A DNA stretch of 64,000 nucleotides from Pedobacter sp. ISL-64. GTDB lineage: Bacteria > Bacteroidota > Bacteroidia > Sphingobacteriales > Sphingobacteriaceae. Location of the stretch: the NCBI RefSeq assembly GCF_018613605.1, contig NZ_JAGGPU010000005.1, forward strand, positions 361,151 through 425,150, read 5' to 3'. The position numbers were made by a program, and so were the translations under genes. The notes under the pieces are model-generated. The model was not told the origin of the DNA. It ran no database searches and was given only the letters and a program-made list of their open reading frames with translations. This document shows, piece after piece, positions 23,497-32,520 of the stretch. Numbering within the stretch: position 1 is the first letter of the stretch; every line of letters begins with the position of its first letter.

Positions 23497-24594
23497 ATGA
23501 AAATCACCCATACCGAAATATACCGCTTTAGCATACCAATGGAGCCATTTGTTATTGCAACGGGAACCATGCATTTTGCCCAGAATGTATTAATCAGAAT
23601 TTTTACCGATACGGGCATTCACGGTATTGGAGAATGCTCAGCATTTCCGATGATTGTAGGTGAAACGCAGGAAACCTGCATTGCAATGGCTAAAGACTTC
23701 GCCGCCATTTTAAAAGGCAAAGATCCCTTAGAAATTCCGGAGCGGATGAATGATTTACTGGGTTATGCCGATCATAACAATACCATTAAAAGTGCTTTCG
23801 ATATGGCATTATTTGATATTGCAGCCAAAAATGCAAAATTACCACTGTATAAATTTCTTGGTGGAACCAAACGCACCATAGAAACCGATATGACCATTGG
23901 TATCGATACACCGACGGGAATGGCTGTAACAGCATTGAAATATAAAAGCCAGGGCTGCCGCATCCTAAAGATCAAACTGAGCAAAAAAGTACACGATGAT
24001 ATAGAAAGGGTAAAACATATCCGCGAAGCAGTAGGCGAAGATTTGATTTTACGCCTGGATGCTAATCAAGGCTGGAGTTTTGATGACGCTTTATTTGCAT
24101 TAGGCGAATTGGAAAAATACAATATTGAGTTTTGCGAACAACCAATGCGGACATGGTATGATGATAAACTGCCTGAATTAAATGTAAATTCTCCGATTAA
24201 GCTCATGGCCGATGAAAGCTGTTACAACCATCACGATGCACGTAAACTGATCAATAGCCAGTCTACAACTTATTTAAACATTAAATTTTCGAAATCCGGA
24301 GGCATTTTAGAAGCGCAAAAAATCCATGAGGAAGCCTTACAACGCGGGGTAAAATGCATGATTGGGAGTATGCTCGAAACCCGGATTGCTTTAAGCGCCA
24401 ACCTACATTTTGCATTGGCCAGCCCTAATGTGGAGTTTTTTGACTTAGATACTGCCTTGCTGGGCCATTTAGTCGATCCTGTGGTTGGTGGCTTAACCTA
24501 TAATGGTTACTTTCTTGATGTTTCCGAGGAAATTGGTATCGGTGCAGAGGCTGATGAATTTTTCTTAGAAAAATGTGAAAGTTGGACGGTTTAG
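23497..24594 (+). CDS. Dipeptide epimerase (enolase superfamily, L-Ala-D/L-Glu epimerase type)
   Basis: 365 residues. Enolase-superfamily residues are in place: KxK at K158/K160 (LKIKLS), metal ligands D188 (RLDANQGW), E214 (FCEQP) and D239 (ADES), and the second-strand lysine K266 (NIKFSKSGG). The DxD loop typical of dipeptide epimerases lies near the C-terminus (FDLDTALL). Such enzymes epimerise Ala-Glu or related dipeptides, often from peptidoglycan turnover. A lysozyme gene follows, convergent, which fits cell-wall recycling. The exact dipeptide cannot be read from sequence. Confidence 0.85.
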   Translation: MKITHTEIYRFSIPMEPFVIATGTMHFAQNVLIRIFTDTGIHGIGECSAFPMIVGETQETCIAMAKDFAAILKGKDPLEIPERMNDLLGYADHNNTIKSAFDMALFDIAAKNAKLPLYKFLGGTKRTIETDMTIGIDTPTGMAVTALKYKSQGCRILKIKLSKKVHDDIERVKHIREAVGEDLILRLDANQGWSFDDALFALGELEKYNIEFCEQPMRTWYDDKLPELNVNSPIKLMADESCYNHHDARKLINSQSTTYLNIKFSKSGGILEAQKIHEEALQRGVKCMIGSMLETRIALSANLHFALASPNVEFFDLDTALLGHLVDPVVGGLTYNGYFLDVSEEIGIGAEADEFFLEKCESWTV

Positions 24595-24715
24595 TTCAGT
24601 TGTTCACTAGTCGATAGTTTATTGGTTTTCCGGCGACCTTAACAATACAATTAATTGGTTTTCAGATACATAATAACCTATTTAAACAATTAAGGATTGT
24701 AATCACACATAATAG

Positions 24716-24740
24716 ATCCTGAAACAAGTTCAGGATGACG
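24716..24740. repeat. REP-like hairpin
   Basis: ATCCTGAA and TTCAGGAT form an 8-bp stem followed by GACG. It belongs to the intergenic hairpin family ending in ATGACG seen throughout the chromosomal part. The neighbouring bases also carry several copies of ATGACTAATG-like words. Confidence 0.6.
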
Positions 24741-24786
24741 ATGCGCAAGTATATGACTAATGTACTGATGACCAGTGAACCAATGA

Positions 24787-25704
24787 CTAATGAACTAATA
24801 ACCTATCCAACGCCAAACTATCCCCATTAAAAGCATTAAAATCGACTACGTGACCGATGCCGTTAATTTTGGCTTTATCAGAGTGCTGCCAAAATTTCCA
24901 ACGGCTTTTATCCATCCTTAGTTTTGGTTGATAATAATGGGCAATCCACAAGGGATAATCATCAAAATGATCGGCTAAATAATCTTCGTAAAATTTAAGT
25001 CCGGTATAAACAATTGGTCTTACCTTGGTTTTCATTTCTACATAATTGAGAAAATCAGAAAGTTCTGCCCTCATTTTTAACGGTGAAACACCATCCAGAG
25101 ATTCAATATCCACAACGGGCGGCAAATCACCTTTCTCAATATTTACCACCTGTAAGAAAAATTTAGCCTGTGTTTTGCCGTCCTTTTTCGGTCTGAAAAA
25201 ATGATATGCACCACAAATAATCCCTGCTTTTGGGGCTTCGCGCCAGTTGCGTTGAAAATAGGGATCAACCAACATTAATCCCTCTGTGGCTTTTATAAAG
25301 GCAAAACGGATACTAACCTCATCCTCTTTCATTTCCTTTACTTTTTGCCAATTTATTTTGCCCTGATAGTAGGAAACGTCGATGCCATGAACGGTATATT
25401 TTTTGGGGATTTTGATGTTAAAACTTTCGTAAGTTCTGTAATTTGGGTCTTGCCCCCAATCTTTAACCCAGCGCCAGGTCGCCACAAAACTTCTTAAAAC
25501 ATAACCGTAGTAAAATGGAGAGAGTAAAACCAACAATAAGCCTGCAATAGCCAATTTAAGTTGAACCGAAACACCCTGCTTCTTTTTTCTGCTTGTTGTG
25601 GGTTTTCTGGTTGCAGGTTTCCTAACGGCAGGTTTTCTGGCAACAGGGGTCTTGTTTATTGGGGTTCTTTTCTCTGGCGGCATTTGATCGGTTTCCGGAT
25701 GCAA
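24787..25704 (-). CDS. GH25 lysozyme (muramidase), membrane-anchored
   Basis: 305 residues. The cytoplasmic N-terminus contains repeated (A/T)RKP units (PVARKPAVRKPATRKP), then one transmembrane helix (about 50-70, LKLAIAGLLLVLLSPFYYGYV). The GH25 domain (about 105-300) has HGIDVSYYQGKINW, RFAFIKATEG, GAYHFFRP and PPVVDIESL, the last carrying the catalytic acid pair, and ends with YPLWIAHY and KFWQHSD. It hydrolyses the MurNAc-GlcNAc bond. The basic repeat is unusual and might contact the nucleoid or lipids. Confidence 0.88.
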   Translation of the reverse strand: MHPETDQMPPEKRTPINKTPVARKPAVRKPATRKPTTSRKKKQGVSVQLKLAIAGLLLVLLSPFYYGYVLRSFVATWRWVKDWGQDPNYRTYESFNIKIPKKYTVHGIDVSYYQGKINWQKVKEMKEDEVSIRFAFIKATEGLMLVDPYFQRNWREAPKAGIICGAYHFFRPKKDGKTQAKFFLQVVNIEKGDLPPVVDIESLDGVSPLKMRAELSDFLNYVEMKTKVRPIVYTGLKFYEDYLADHFDDYPLWIAHYYQPKLRMDKSRWKFWQHSDKAKINGIGHVVDFNAFNGDSLALDRLLVH

Positions 25705-25825
25705 ATTTGTGAAAAATTATGGGATATTTTTTTGCTCTTCTTTTTTTAATCTAACATGCGGATATTGAATTCAGATGATTAATTAACATCTGGCTTTTGC
25801 TATTTTTACCGCATCTAAATACAGC

Positions 25826-27073
25826 ATGTTCAAACTTATTTTCAACACCTATAAAACATCATTCAGCGGATTAAGCAGAGAAACCTGGCTATTGAGCTTT
25901 GTGATATTGTTTAACAGATTCGGAAGCATGTCAGTTCCATTTATGGGGCTGTTCGTTACCCAAAGTTTGCATAGATCGGTAACAGATGCAGGCTTAATCA
26001 TCATTTTATTTGGTGTTGGTTCTGTTCTTGGCTCAGCAACAGGTGGAAAATTAACAGACATGATTGGCTTTCGCCCGGTACAGGTTTTATCCTCCATCGT
26101 TAGTGGCCTGTTATTTATTTTATTTTCTACCCTCACCCACTTTTATAGTCTTTGTATCCTGGCGGTTGTAATCAGTTTTTTCTCGGAGGCTTTCCGACCG
26201 GCCAATTTTACAGCGGTTGCCCACTATGCCGCGGAAGGTACTTTAACGAGATCATACTCTTTAAACAGGTTGGCTACAAACATGGGCTGGTCTATAGGGA
26301 TCAGTTTTGCAGGTATAATCGCTTCTATTAATTATAGATTACTTTTTATTGTTGAAGGCGTTGTAAGTATTATTGTGGGTTTGTTGATCTTATCATTTTT
26401 ACCACAGGTGAAGGGCTTTATCAAGAAAGCAAAGGAAACAGCCAATAATATGATTATTATGAAACCGTGGCAAGATGCTTTCTATGTAAAGTTTATCCTT
26501 CTCACCACAATATTTATTACCTGTGCCTTTTTAATGTTCAGGATTGTGCCCGTATTTTTTAAACAAGAATGGCATATTGATGAATTCGCCATCGGCCTTA
26601 TCATCGGGATCAATGGCGCTGTTATTGCCCTTTTCGAAATGGTGATGATCAATAAAATTGAAGCAAAACGATCGCCCATATTTTTCATCGTTATAGGTGC
26701 TGTTCTATTTTCGGCTGCTTATGTGATACTAAGTGTTCCAATAAGTCTTCACATTGTTATGGCGATATTAACCATTGTTGTTTTTACTGCAGGGGAGATG
26801 CTTACCTTACCTTTTATAAACACCATTGTAATCAGCAGGAGTAACGCGCACAACAGGGGACTATATGCCGCAGGCTATACCTTAAGTTGGTCCTTTGCAC
26901 AACTTGCTGGTCCGTATCTGGGCTTTTTAGTAGCGGAGAATCTTGGCTATAACTGGCTTTGGTTGGGATTGGCGGGTATGCTTTTATTATGCACCTGGGG
27001 ATTTAATACACTGAATAAAAAGCAGGCAAAAACTGTTTTGCTAAAAAGCGAAGCGCAGCTGGAAACTGAATAA
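25826..27073 (+). CDS. MFS transporter
   Basis: 415 residues with about 12 hydrophobic helices. The typical motif A loop GGKLTDMIGFRPVQ lies between helices 2 and 3, and the family's central basic loop (PQVKGFIKKAKETANN) separates the two halves. The gene is divergent from the lysozyme. MFS carriers of this drug-exporter-like type (MDR/YitG-like) move small molecules by proton antiport; substrate not predictable. Confidence 0.85.
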   Translation: MFKLIFNTYKTSFSGLSRETWLLSFVILFNRFGSMSVPFMGLFVTQSLHRSVTDAGLIIILFGVGSVLGSATGGKLTDMIGFRPVQVLSSIVSGLLFILFSTLTHFYSLCILAVVISFFSEAFRPANFTAVAHYAAEGTLTRSYSLNRLATNMGWSIGISFAGIIASINYRLLFIVEGVVSIIVGLLILSFLPQVKGFIKKAKETANNMIIMKPWQDAFYVKFILLTTIFITCAFLMFRIVPVFFKQEWHIDEFAIGLIIGINGAVIALFEMVMINKIEAKRSPIFFIVIGAVLFSAAYVILSVPISLHIVMAILTIVVFTAGEMLTLPFINTIVISRSNAHNRGLYAAGYTLSWSFAQLAGPYLGFLVAENLGYNWLWLGLAGMLLLCTWGFNTLNKKQAKTVLLKSEAQLETE

Positions 27074-27098
27074 AATTTCCAGCCGAACAGCATTTATT

Positions 27099-28079
27099 TT
27101 ATTTTACTTTTTGGGCTTTTACACCTTCGTTTGTAATTTTTACTGGAAGAATATTACCAGCGGCGTCAAACTTCATTTCATCAATACAGGTAACTCGATG
27201 ATTGCCATCAGTTTCGGTTAAGGGGCGGCGGTGGTAAACAATGTAATATTGTCCTTTTTTCTCGTTGATAATTACAGAGTGATGGCCTGCCCCAGTAGCG
27301 ATAGAGGGATCTTGCTTTAATATTTTGCCAATCCTTTTAAACGGCCCAAATGGCGAATCGCCAACGGCATAAGCTACCGAGTAATCAGGACCAGTCCAGC
27401 CGCCTTCGCTCCACATGAAATAATATTTACCATTTCTGATGAACATATATGGCCCTTCTACGTAATTATCAGGCGTAATTTCTTTAAAGGTTTTGCCATC
27501 TTCAAATGGCAAAAAGCCAGTAAAATCTTTATTCAACTTGGCAATATTACAGTGTTTCCAGCCACCATAAATTAAATAATACTGGCCATCTTTATCTTTA
27601 AACACAAACTGATCAATAGGTTGAGCGCCATTATAAAACTTATCTACCAAAGGTTTCCCTAAATGGTCTTTATACGGTCCCTCTGGTTTATCGGCAATGG
27701 CTACACCAATTCCACCGATTTCTTTATCACTCTGAATATCGTTGGCACCAAAAAACAGGTAATACTTTTTGTCTTTTTGAACAATTGCTGGGGCCCACAT
27801 GGCTTTATTGGCCCATTTTACAGCGGCCGTATCTAAAATATGTGGGTGTTTTTTCCATTTCACTAAGTCGTCTGATGAAAAGGCATCTAAAAAAACCTGT
27901 TCTTTATACCTGGCCGAATAAGTGGGATAAACCCAATACTTATTGTTAAAAATAGCAGCATCAGGGTCTGCATACCAGCCTTGAAATATTGGATTTCCAG
28001 ACTGGTTAATCGATTTAGTATCTTGAGCTAAAGAAGTAAGTCCAGATAAAAGTAAAAGAGATGTGAATAGATATTTCAT
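27099..28079 (-). CDS. Glycoside hydrolase family 43 protein, secreted
   Basis: 326 residues with a signal peptide (MKYLFTSLLLLSGLTSLAQ). The five-bladed propeller of GH43 carries the acidic triad: WYADPDAAIF (base Asp), PIDQFVFKD (pKa-modulating Asp) and YVEGPYMF (acid Glu). The family includes alpha-L-arabinofuranosidases, beta-xylosidases and arabinanases; the short length and absence of an extra domain suit an arabinanase-like or exo-enzyme. It converges with the MFS gene and is not part of a visible SusC/D locus. Confidence 0.87.
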   Translation of the reverse strand: MKYLFTSLLLLSGLTSLAQDTKSINQSGNPIFQGWYADPDAAIFNNKYWVYPTYSARYKEQVFLDAFSSDDLVKWKKHPHILDTAAVKWANKAMWAPAIVQKDKKYYLFFGANDIQSDKEIGGIGVAIADKPEGPYKDHLGKPLVDKFYNGAQPIDQFVFKDKDGQYYLIYGGWKHCNIAKLNKDFTGFLPFEDGKTFKEITPDNYVEGPYMFIRNGKYYFMWSEGGWTGPDYSVAYAVGDSPFGPFKRIGKILKQDPSIATGAGHHSVIINEKKGQYYIVYHRRPLTETDGNHRVTCIDEMKFDAAGNILPVKITNEGVKAQKVK

Positions 28080-28257
28080 GGCAGCAATTTAGAAAAAAAT
28101 AGCTATTAAAAAAATTTAGCTCATTCTATTTGTAGCTGCAAAGAATGGAAAGTAACATCTCAAAGATGTTTAAGGATGGTATGGTCTTCGAATATGCTAC
28201 CATTAATAGACTCCAATAGAAAAAATCGTCATTGCTTTGAAGAACAGCCCGCTGTAA

Positions 28258-29146
28258 AATAAACCCGACAGAGCTAAATAGCCCGGAATGGAGCGCAGCG
28301 AAATGAGGACTATAAGCGATGGCGGGGCTACAGCACCTATAAAATACAGGATGCTCATTTTCATAATAAATCCCCTCTCAATAAATTAGGCAGGTCTTCG
28401 ACTCCGCTCAGACTGACAATAGAAGTTAAATTTACTTAGTCGTTTTGGAAAGCAAAACTTGTAGCAGTTGGGGTAAAGCAGCCCCGCCCTTCGTTTCAAA
28501 TCCTCGGCCTCATGCTTCGGCCTATGGGTTTTACACTACGGTCAGGTTTAGGTTGCAGGGCTACCATTGCTATTCAGGGCTGCAGGATGCATAAATCCTC
28601 CTTGCAATAACAAGCGTTTCCAAAAAGAACTGCACTTTATCCAATAAACCCGACAAAGCTAAATAGCCCGGAATGGAACGCAGCGAAATGAGGACTATAA
28701 GCGATGGCGGGAATACAGCAGCTATGAAATACAGGACACTCATTTCCAAAAAAAAATCCCTGCTTAATAAATTAGGCCGGTCTTCGACTGCGCTCAGACT
28801 GACAATAAAAGTTAAATTTATTTAGTTGTTTTGAAAAGCAAAACTCGTAGCAATTCGGTTTAAGCAGTCCCGCCCTTCGTTTCAAATCCTCGGCCTCATG
28901 CTTCGGCCTGTGGGTTTTTCACTACGGTCAGGTTTAGGTGGCGCAGCAAACCGTACTATCTGGAGCTGTAAGGAGCATAATTAATGGCGTTGCAGAAAAC
29001 AGGCCTTACTCTGGAAAACGGGCCACTGTTAAATAAACCCGACAAAGCTAAATAGCCCGGAATGAAGTGCAACGAAATGAGGACTATAAGCGATGGCGGG
29101 ACTACAGCACCTATGAAACAGTGAACGCTCATTTCCAAAAAAGAAA
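28258..29146. repeat. Tandem repeat, unit about 385-389 bp, 2.3 copies
   Basis: Copies begin at 28258, 28643 and 29032, each with AATAAACCCGACAAAGCTAA (first copy has G for one A). They share AAATGAGGACTATAAGCGAT, a CTTCGACT-CGCTCAGACTGACA segment and a TCGGCCTCATGCTTCGGCC hairpin. The third copy stops at the hairpin at 29147. Pieces of the same vocabulary (CTCATGCTTCGGGGCTGCC) recur near 36020, so it is a dispersed intergenic repeat that has amplified here. Confidence 0.8.
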
Positions 29147-29233
29147 TCGTCATCTCGACTGGAGCGCAGTGGAATGGAGAGATCTATCTAGACAGATTTC
29201 TCGACTGCGTTGCACTCCGCTCGAAATGACGAT
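29147..29233. repeat. REP-like long hairpin
   Basis: TCGTCATCTCGA at the left and TCGAAATGACGA at the right are near-perfect complements, with further pairing inside (GGAGCGCAGT versus ACTGCGTTGCACTCC). Same boundary words as the other intergenic hairpins at 43567, 57868 and 60974. Confidence 0.7.
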
Positions 29234-29266
29234 CTGTTGAGTCAGAACGGATAAATTAAATCAAGC

Positions 29267-30637
29267 TTATTTGCTCAGTTCTGCGAAATATTTATGGAAT
29301 AACGGTAAAGTCTCTATTCCTTTATAATAATTGTAAATATCATATTTCTCATTTGGCGAGTGTAGCGCATCGCTATCTAAACCGAAACCAAAAAGTACCG
29401 ATTTAATGCCCAATACATCTTCGAATAAAGCCACAATAGGAATACTGCCTCCGCCGCGTGTTGGAATAGCTTTTTTACCAAAACTATCTTCAATTGCTTT
29501 TTCGGCTGCCTGGTAAGCAATACTATCAGTTGGGGTTACCACTGGTTCGCCGCCATGATGAGGCGTAACCTTTACCTTTACATTTTTAGGCGCAATGCTT
29601 TCGAAATGTTTGGTAAAAATCTCGGCAATTTCTTCTGAGCTCTGGTGAGGAACCAAACGCATAGAAATTTTTGCATTGGCTTTACTTGGCAATACGGTTT
29701 TTGCACCTTCACCAATATAACCGCTCCAAATTCCGTTTACTTCTAAAGTTGGACGGGTACCTGTACGCTCTAAAGTTGAATAACCTTTCTCACCCCAAAC
29801 CTCTTCGATATCTAAATCCATTTTGTATTCTGCTTCGTCGTAAGGTGCAGAATTTAATGCTTTTTTCTCCTCATCTGTTAACTCAAGTACTTTATCATAA
29901 AAGGCAGGGATAGTGATGTGGTTATTTTCATCGTGTAATGAAGCGATCATTTTACAAAGGATAGTTGCAGGATTAGCCACTGCCCCACCGTAAACTCCAG
30001 AGTGTAAATCGCGGTTCGGACCAACTACTTCAACTTCCATATAAGCTAAACCACGCAAACCGGTTTCGATTGATGGATGTTCCATGCTAATCATCGAAGT
30101 ATCAGAAATTAAGACTACATCAGCCTTTAAACGCTCGGCATTCGCGTTTACAAAAATACCCAGATTTGCAGAACCCACCTCCTCTTCACCTTCGATCATA
30201 AATTTAACGTTGCAGGCCAAAGTATTGGTTTGCATCATCAGTTCGAATGCTTTTACATGCATATAAAACTGTCCTTTATCATCGCAAGCGCCGCGGGCAT
30301 AAATTTTACCATCGCGTACTGTTGGCTCAAAAGGTGGTGTATGCCAAAGTTCTAATGGATCGGCCGGTTGAACATCGTAATGACCATATATTAAAACAGT
30401 GGGTAAAGAAGCATCTATAATTTTTTCGCCATAAACAATAGGATATCCTGCGGTTGGGCAAATTTCTACCTGATCCGCACCTGCATCTTTTAATTTCTGA
30501 GCAACATAATCAGCTGTTTTTAAAACATCGCCTTTGTATTTCGGATCAGCACTTACCGATGGAAAACGCAATAACTCAAACAACTCATCTAAAAAACGTT
30601 GTTTGTGCGTTTCTACATAATTTTTAATCTCTTGCAT
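29267..30637 (-). CDS. M20 family dipeptidase
   Basis: 456 residues counted from the ATG at 30637 (MQEIKNYVE); an in-frame ATG at 30673 would add 12 residues that do not look like part of the family. Di-zinc motifs: YGHYDVQPADP (His and Asp ligands), RGACDDKGQ (bridging Asp), EGEEEVGS (catalytic Glu and ligand), and a late HSPNE. The central dimerisation lid (about 200-310) is present. Such enzymes are cytosolic, PepV/CNDP-like, and cleave dipeptides. Confidence 0.9.
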   Translation of the reverse strand: MQEIKNYVETHKQRFLDELFELLRFPSVSADPKYKGDVLKTADYVAQKLKDAGADQVEICPTAGYPIVYGEKIIDASLPTVLIYGHYDVQPADPLELWHTPPFEPTVRDGKIYARGACDDKGQFYMHVKAFELMMQTNTLACNVKFMIEGEEEVGSANLGIFVNANAERLKADVVLISDTSMISMEHPSIETGLRGLAYMEVEVVGPNRDLHSGVYGGAVANPATILCKMIASLHDENNHITIPAFYDKVLELTDEEKKALNSAPYDEAEYKMDLDIEEVWGEKGYSTLERTGTRPTLEVNGIWSGYIGEGAKTVLPSKANAKISMRLVPHQSSEEIAEIFTKHFESIAPKNVKVKVTPHHGGEPVVTPTDSIAYQAAEKAIEDSFGKKAIPTRGGGSIPIVALFEDVLGIKSVLFGFGLDSDALHSPNEKYDIYNYYKGIETLPLFHKYFAELSK

Positions 30638-30935
30638 AACAAAATGAATTTCGACAAATATAGGCTTTACCAAATAAAAGGCACTTAAGCGGTTAATAAA
30701 TTATCCCCATACCAGGGTAAAATTTTGCTTATAGCCAGACGGTTAATGGGTTTAATTATTTTTTAAAGCTCAAAATCAATGTGTTATCTTAAAACTTAAA
30801 ACACGTCTTTTAACAAATACAAAAAAATGATTTAATGTCTGTAAAAAAATATAGTACAGCATTGTTTATATTTACTTTTTTGTAAATTGCACCAATAACA
30901 GATATCCTTAAATCCTGTACGAAAGAATTTTAACA

Positions 30936-31910
30936 ATGAAGTTTAGCGCAAAAGTATTTCTATCTCTGCTGCTGCTTCTTGTTGTCCGCATTTCTTCCTT
31001 AGCTCAAGCCCAGCCCCCTACTCGGGTAAGTTGCCCGGAAGCAGCCCAATATTATTCGAAAGACAGTATAAATATTGTAACCTTCGGAGCCAGTACCGTA
31101 GAAGGTGTAAATGGGGTTGGTTTTCAAACCATGCTGCAGAACAATTTTATAAATTGTTATACGAATAAAATCGTGGATATTACCAATCATGGTATTGGTG
31201 GCCAGACTACTTTTCAGGGATTACTCAGAATTGATAACGCGATAGCCAATAGAACGGGCTTTATTGTAATTGATATGGGCATTAATGATGCTATTGCAAT
31301 GACTATTGGCAAAGGAAGTGTAGCCGAAACCGTTGCTAATATGCGGGTATTGATTACAGCAAGCCTTAAACAAAAGTTAGTTCCTATTTTGTGTACACTC
31401 CAGTTTGTTGATGATAGGACCATTAAAAGTTATGTGGCTGTAAATACCAATATCAGAAACCTTAATACAGCCTACAGAAAATTAGCTGCAGAATATAAAA
31501 TATACTTAGCTGATGTAAACGCTGCCATGAGGCGCGATTTTTCGCTTTATCAGGATCCATTTCATCCTAATGCACGTGGTTACAGGTTGGTAAGCTATGT
31601 AATTTTCGACGCCATTAATAAAGCGATTTTTGATAAATTCTTAAAGTTTACCGTTTCTCAGAATTACCCTAATCCTGCAGCTATGCAAACATTTATTGAT
31701 GTTGTTTTGCCCGAAACGGATAAAATTAATATTCAGATTTTTGATTTAATGGGCCGCTTGGTTAAAACAGTAGTAAATGAATACCTCAATACCGGAAAAC
31801 ACACCTTAGAAATCAACACCTCTACCTTTGTTCCCGGCATTTATTTCTTTAAAATCTCTTCCGATTCAGGTCAATATAACACTGCAAAAAAGTTTATTGT
31901 AGCGAGGTAA
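30936..31910 (+). CDS. SGNH/GDSL hydrolase with T9SS sorting domain, secreted
   Basis: 324 residues. Signal peptide at 1-25. The SGNH domain (about 40-230) has TFGASTVEG (block I Ser in a GAS variant), NHGIGGQTT (block II Gly), DMGINDA (block III Asn) and DPFHPN (block V Asp and His). The C-terminal 85 residues are a type A T9SS sorting domain: VSQNYPNPA, INIQIFDLMGRLVKTV, GIYFFKI, KKFIVAR. It should therefore be exported across the outer membrane by the type IX system, with the tail removed. Likely an esterase acting on acylated polysaccharide; substrate unknown. Confidence 0.88.
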   Translation: MKFSAKVFLSLLLLLVVRISSLAQAQPPTRVSCPEAAQYYSKDSINIVTFGASTVEGVNGVGFQTMLQNNFINCYTNKIVDITNHGIGGQTTFQGLLRIDNAIANRTGFIVIDMGINDAIAMTIGKGSVAETVANMRVLITASLKQKLVPILCTLQFVDDRTIKSYVAVNTNIRNLNTAYRKLAAEYKIYLADVNAAMRRDFSLYQDPFHPNARGYRLVSYVIFDAINKAIFDKFLKFTVSQNYPNPAAMQTFIDVVLPETDKINIQIFDLMGRLVKTVVNEYLNTGKHTLEINTSTFVPGIYFFKISSDSGQYNTAKKFIVAR

Positions 31911-31965
31911 CAAAAGATTTAAATATTAGTCTATTTATAGATTAATATGTTTTATACCTTTAACC

Positions 31966-32520
31966 ATGACTACTGAGACACTTTTCACCAATGAAGTTAT
32001 TGATCTCGATCTTCTTCCAAAATACGAAGACATTCAGTTAAGCAGGCCACATCCCGATTATTGGAAAATCATCTGTATTAATCTACTGATCTTTTTTGGC
32101 CTGCTGGGAATAACTGTTGGTATACTCCTATTCTTTGTTGATGAAGTAAAACCAAATGTCAAATGGATTATCCCCCTTTATTTAGCTTTATTAGCTACCT
32201 TCTTTCTACTCTTTCGCGCGAGTTTTAAGAAACGGGGGTATGCCATCCGCACACATGATGTAATATACAAAAGTGGTATTATCGCCGAATCGACAACAAT
32301 TGTTCCTTTAAACAGGATTCAGCATATCGAATTAAATGAAGGGATTTTTTCCAGAATATATAAACTGGGATCATTACAGCTATTTACTGCAGGTGGCCAA
32401 ACAGGGCATATCCATATTTCGGGGATTGCAATTGATGATGCCAAGCGTATCAGGGATCTGCTTTTGAAAAAACTAGACCTGCTTGAAAATCCAGCAACAG
32501 CATTGAATGCCAATGAATAA
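31966..32520 (+). CDS. Bacterial PH-domain membrane protein (YdbS-like)
   Basis: 184 residues with two hydrophobic helices (about 37-60 and 69-87) and a bPH2 domain: KKRGYAIRTHDVIYKSG, then NRIQHIELNEGIFSRIYKLG and LQLFTAGGQ. Homologues (YdbS) pair with YdbT proteins; function not firmly known, thought to support membrane or cell-envelope tolerance. It overlaps the next PH-domain gene by 14 bp, so they are co-translated. Confidence 0.85.
   Translation: MTTETLFTNEVIDLDLLPKYEDIQLSRPHPDYWKIICINLLIFFGLLGITVGILLFFVDEVKPNVKWIIPLYLALLATFFLLFRASFKKRGYAIRTHDVIYKSGIIAESTTIVPLNRIQHIELNEGIFSRIYKLGSLQLFTAGGQTGHIHISGIAIDDAKRIRDLLLKKLDLLENPATALNANE

Larger units (their letters stand above)
28080..29266. 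other. 1.19-kb gene-free region built of tandem repeats and a REP-like hairpin
   Basis: Most of it (28258-29146) is two and a third copies of a 385-389-bp unit; the rest is a short lead-in and the hairpin at 29147-29233. No frame in it looks coding. Confidence 0.75.

Noticed and set aside
28258..29146. CRISPR array
   Set aside because: The repeat unit is 385-389 bp with near-identical interiors; no short repeats with variable spacers.
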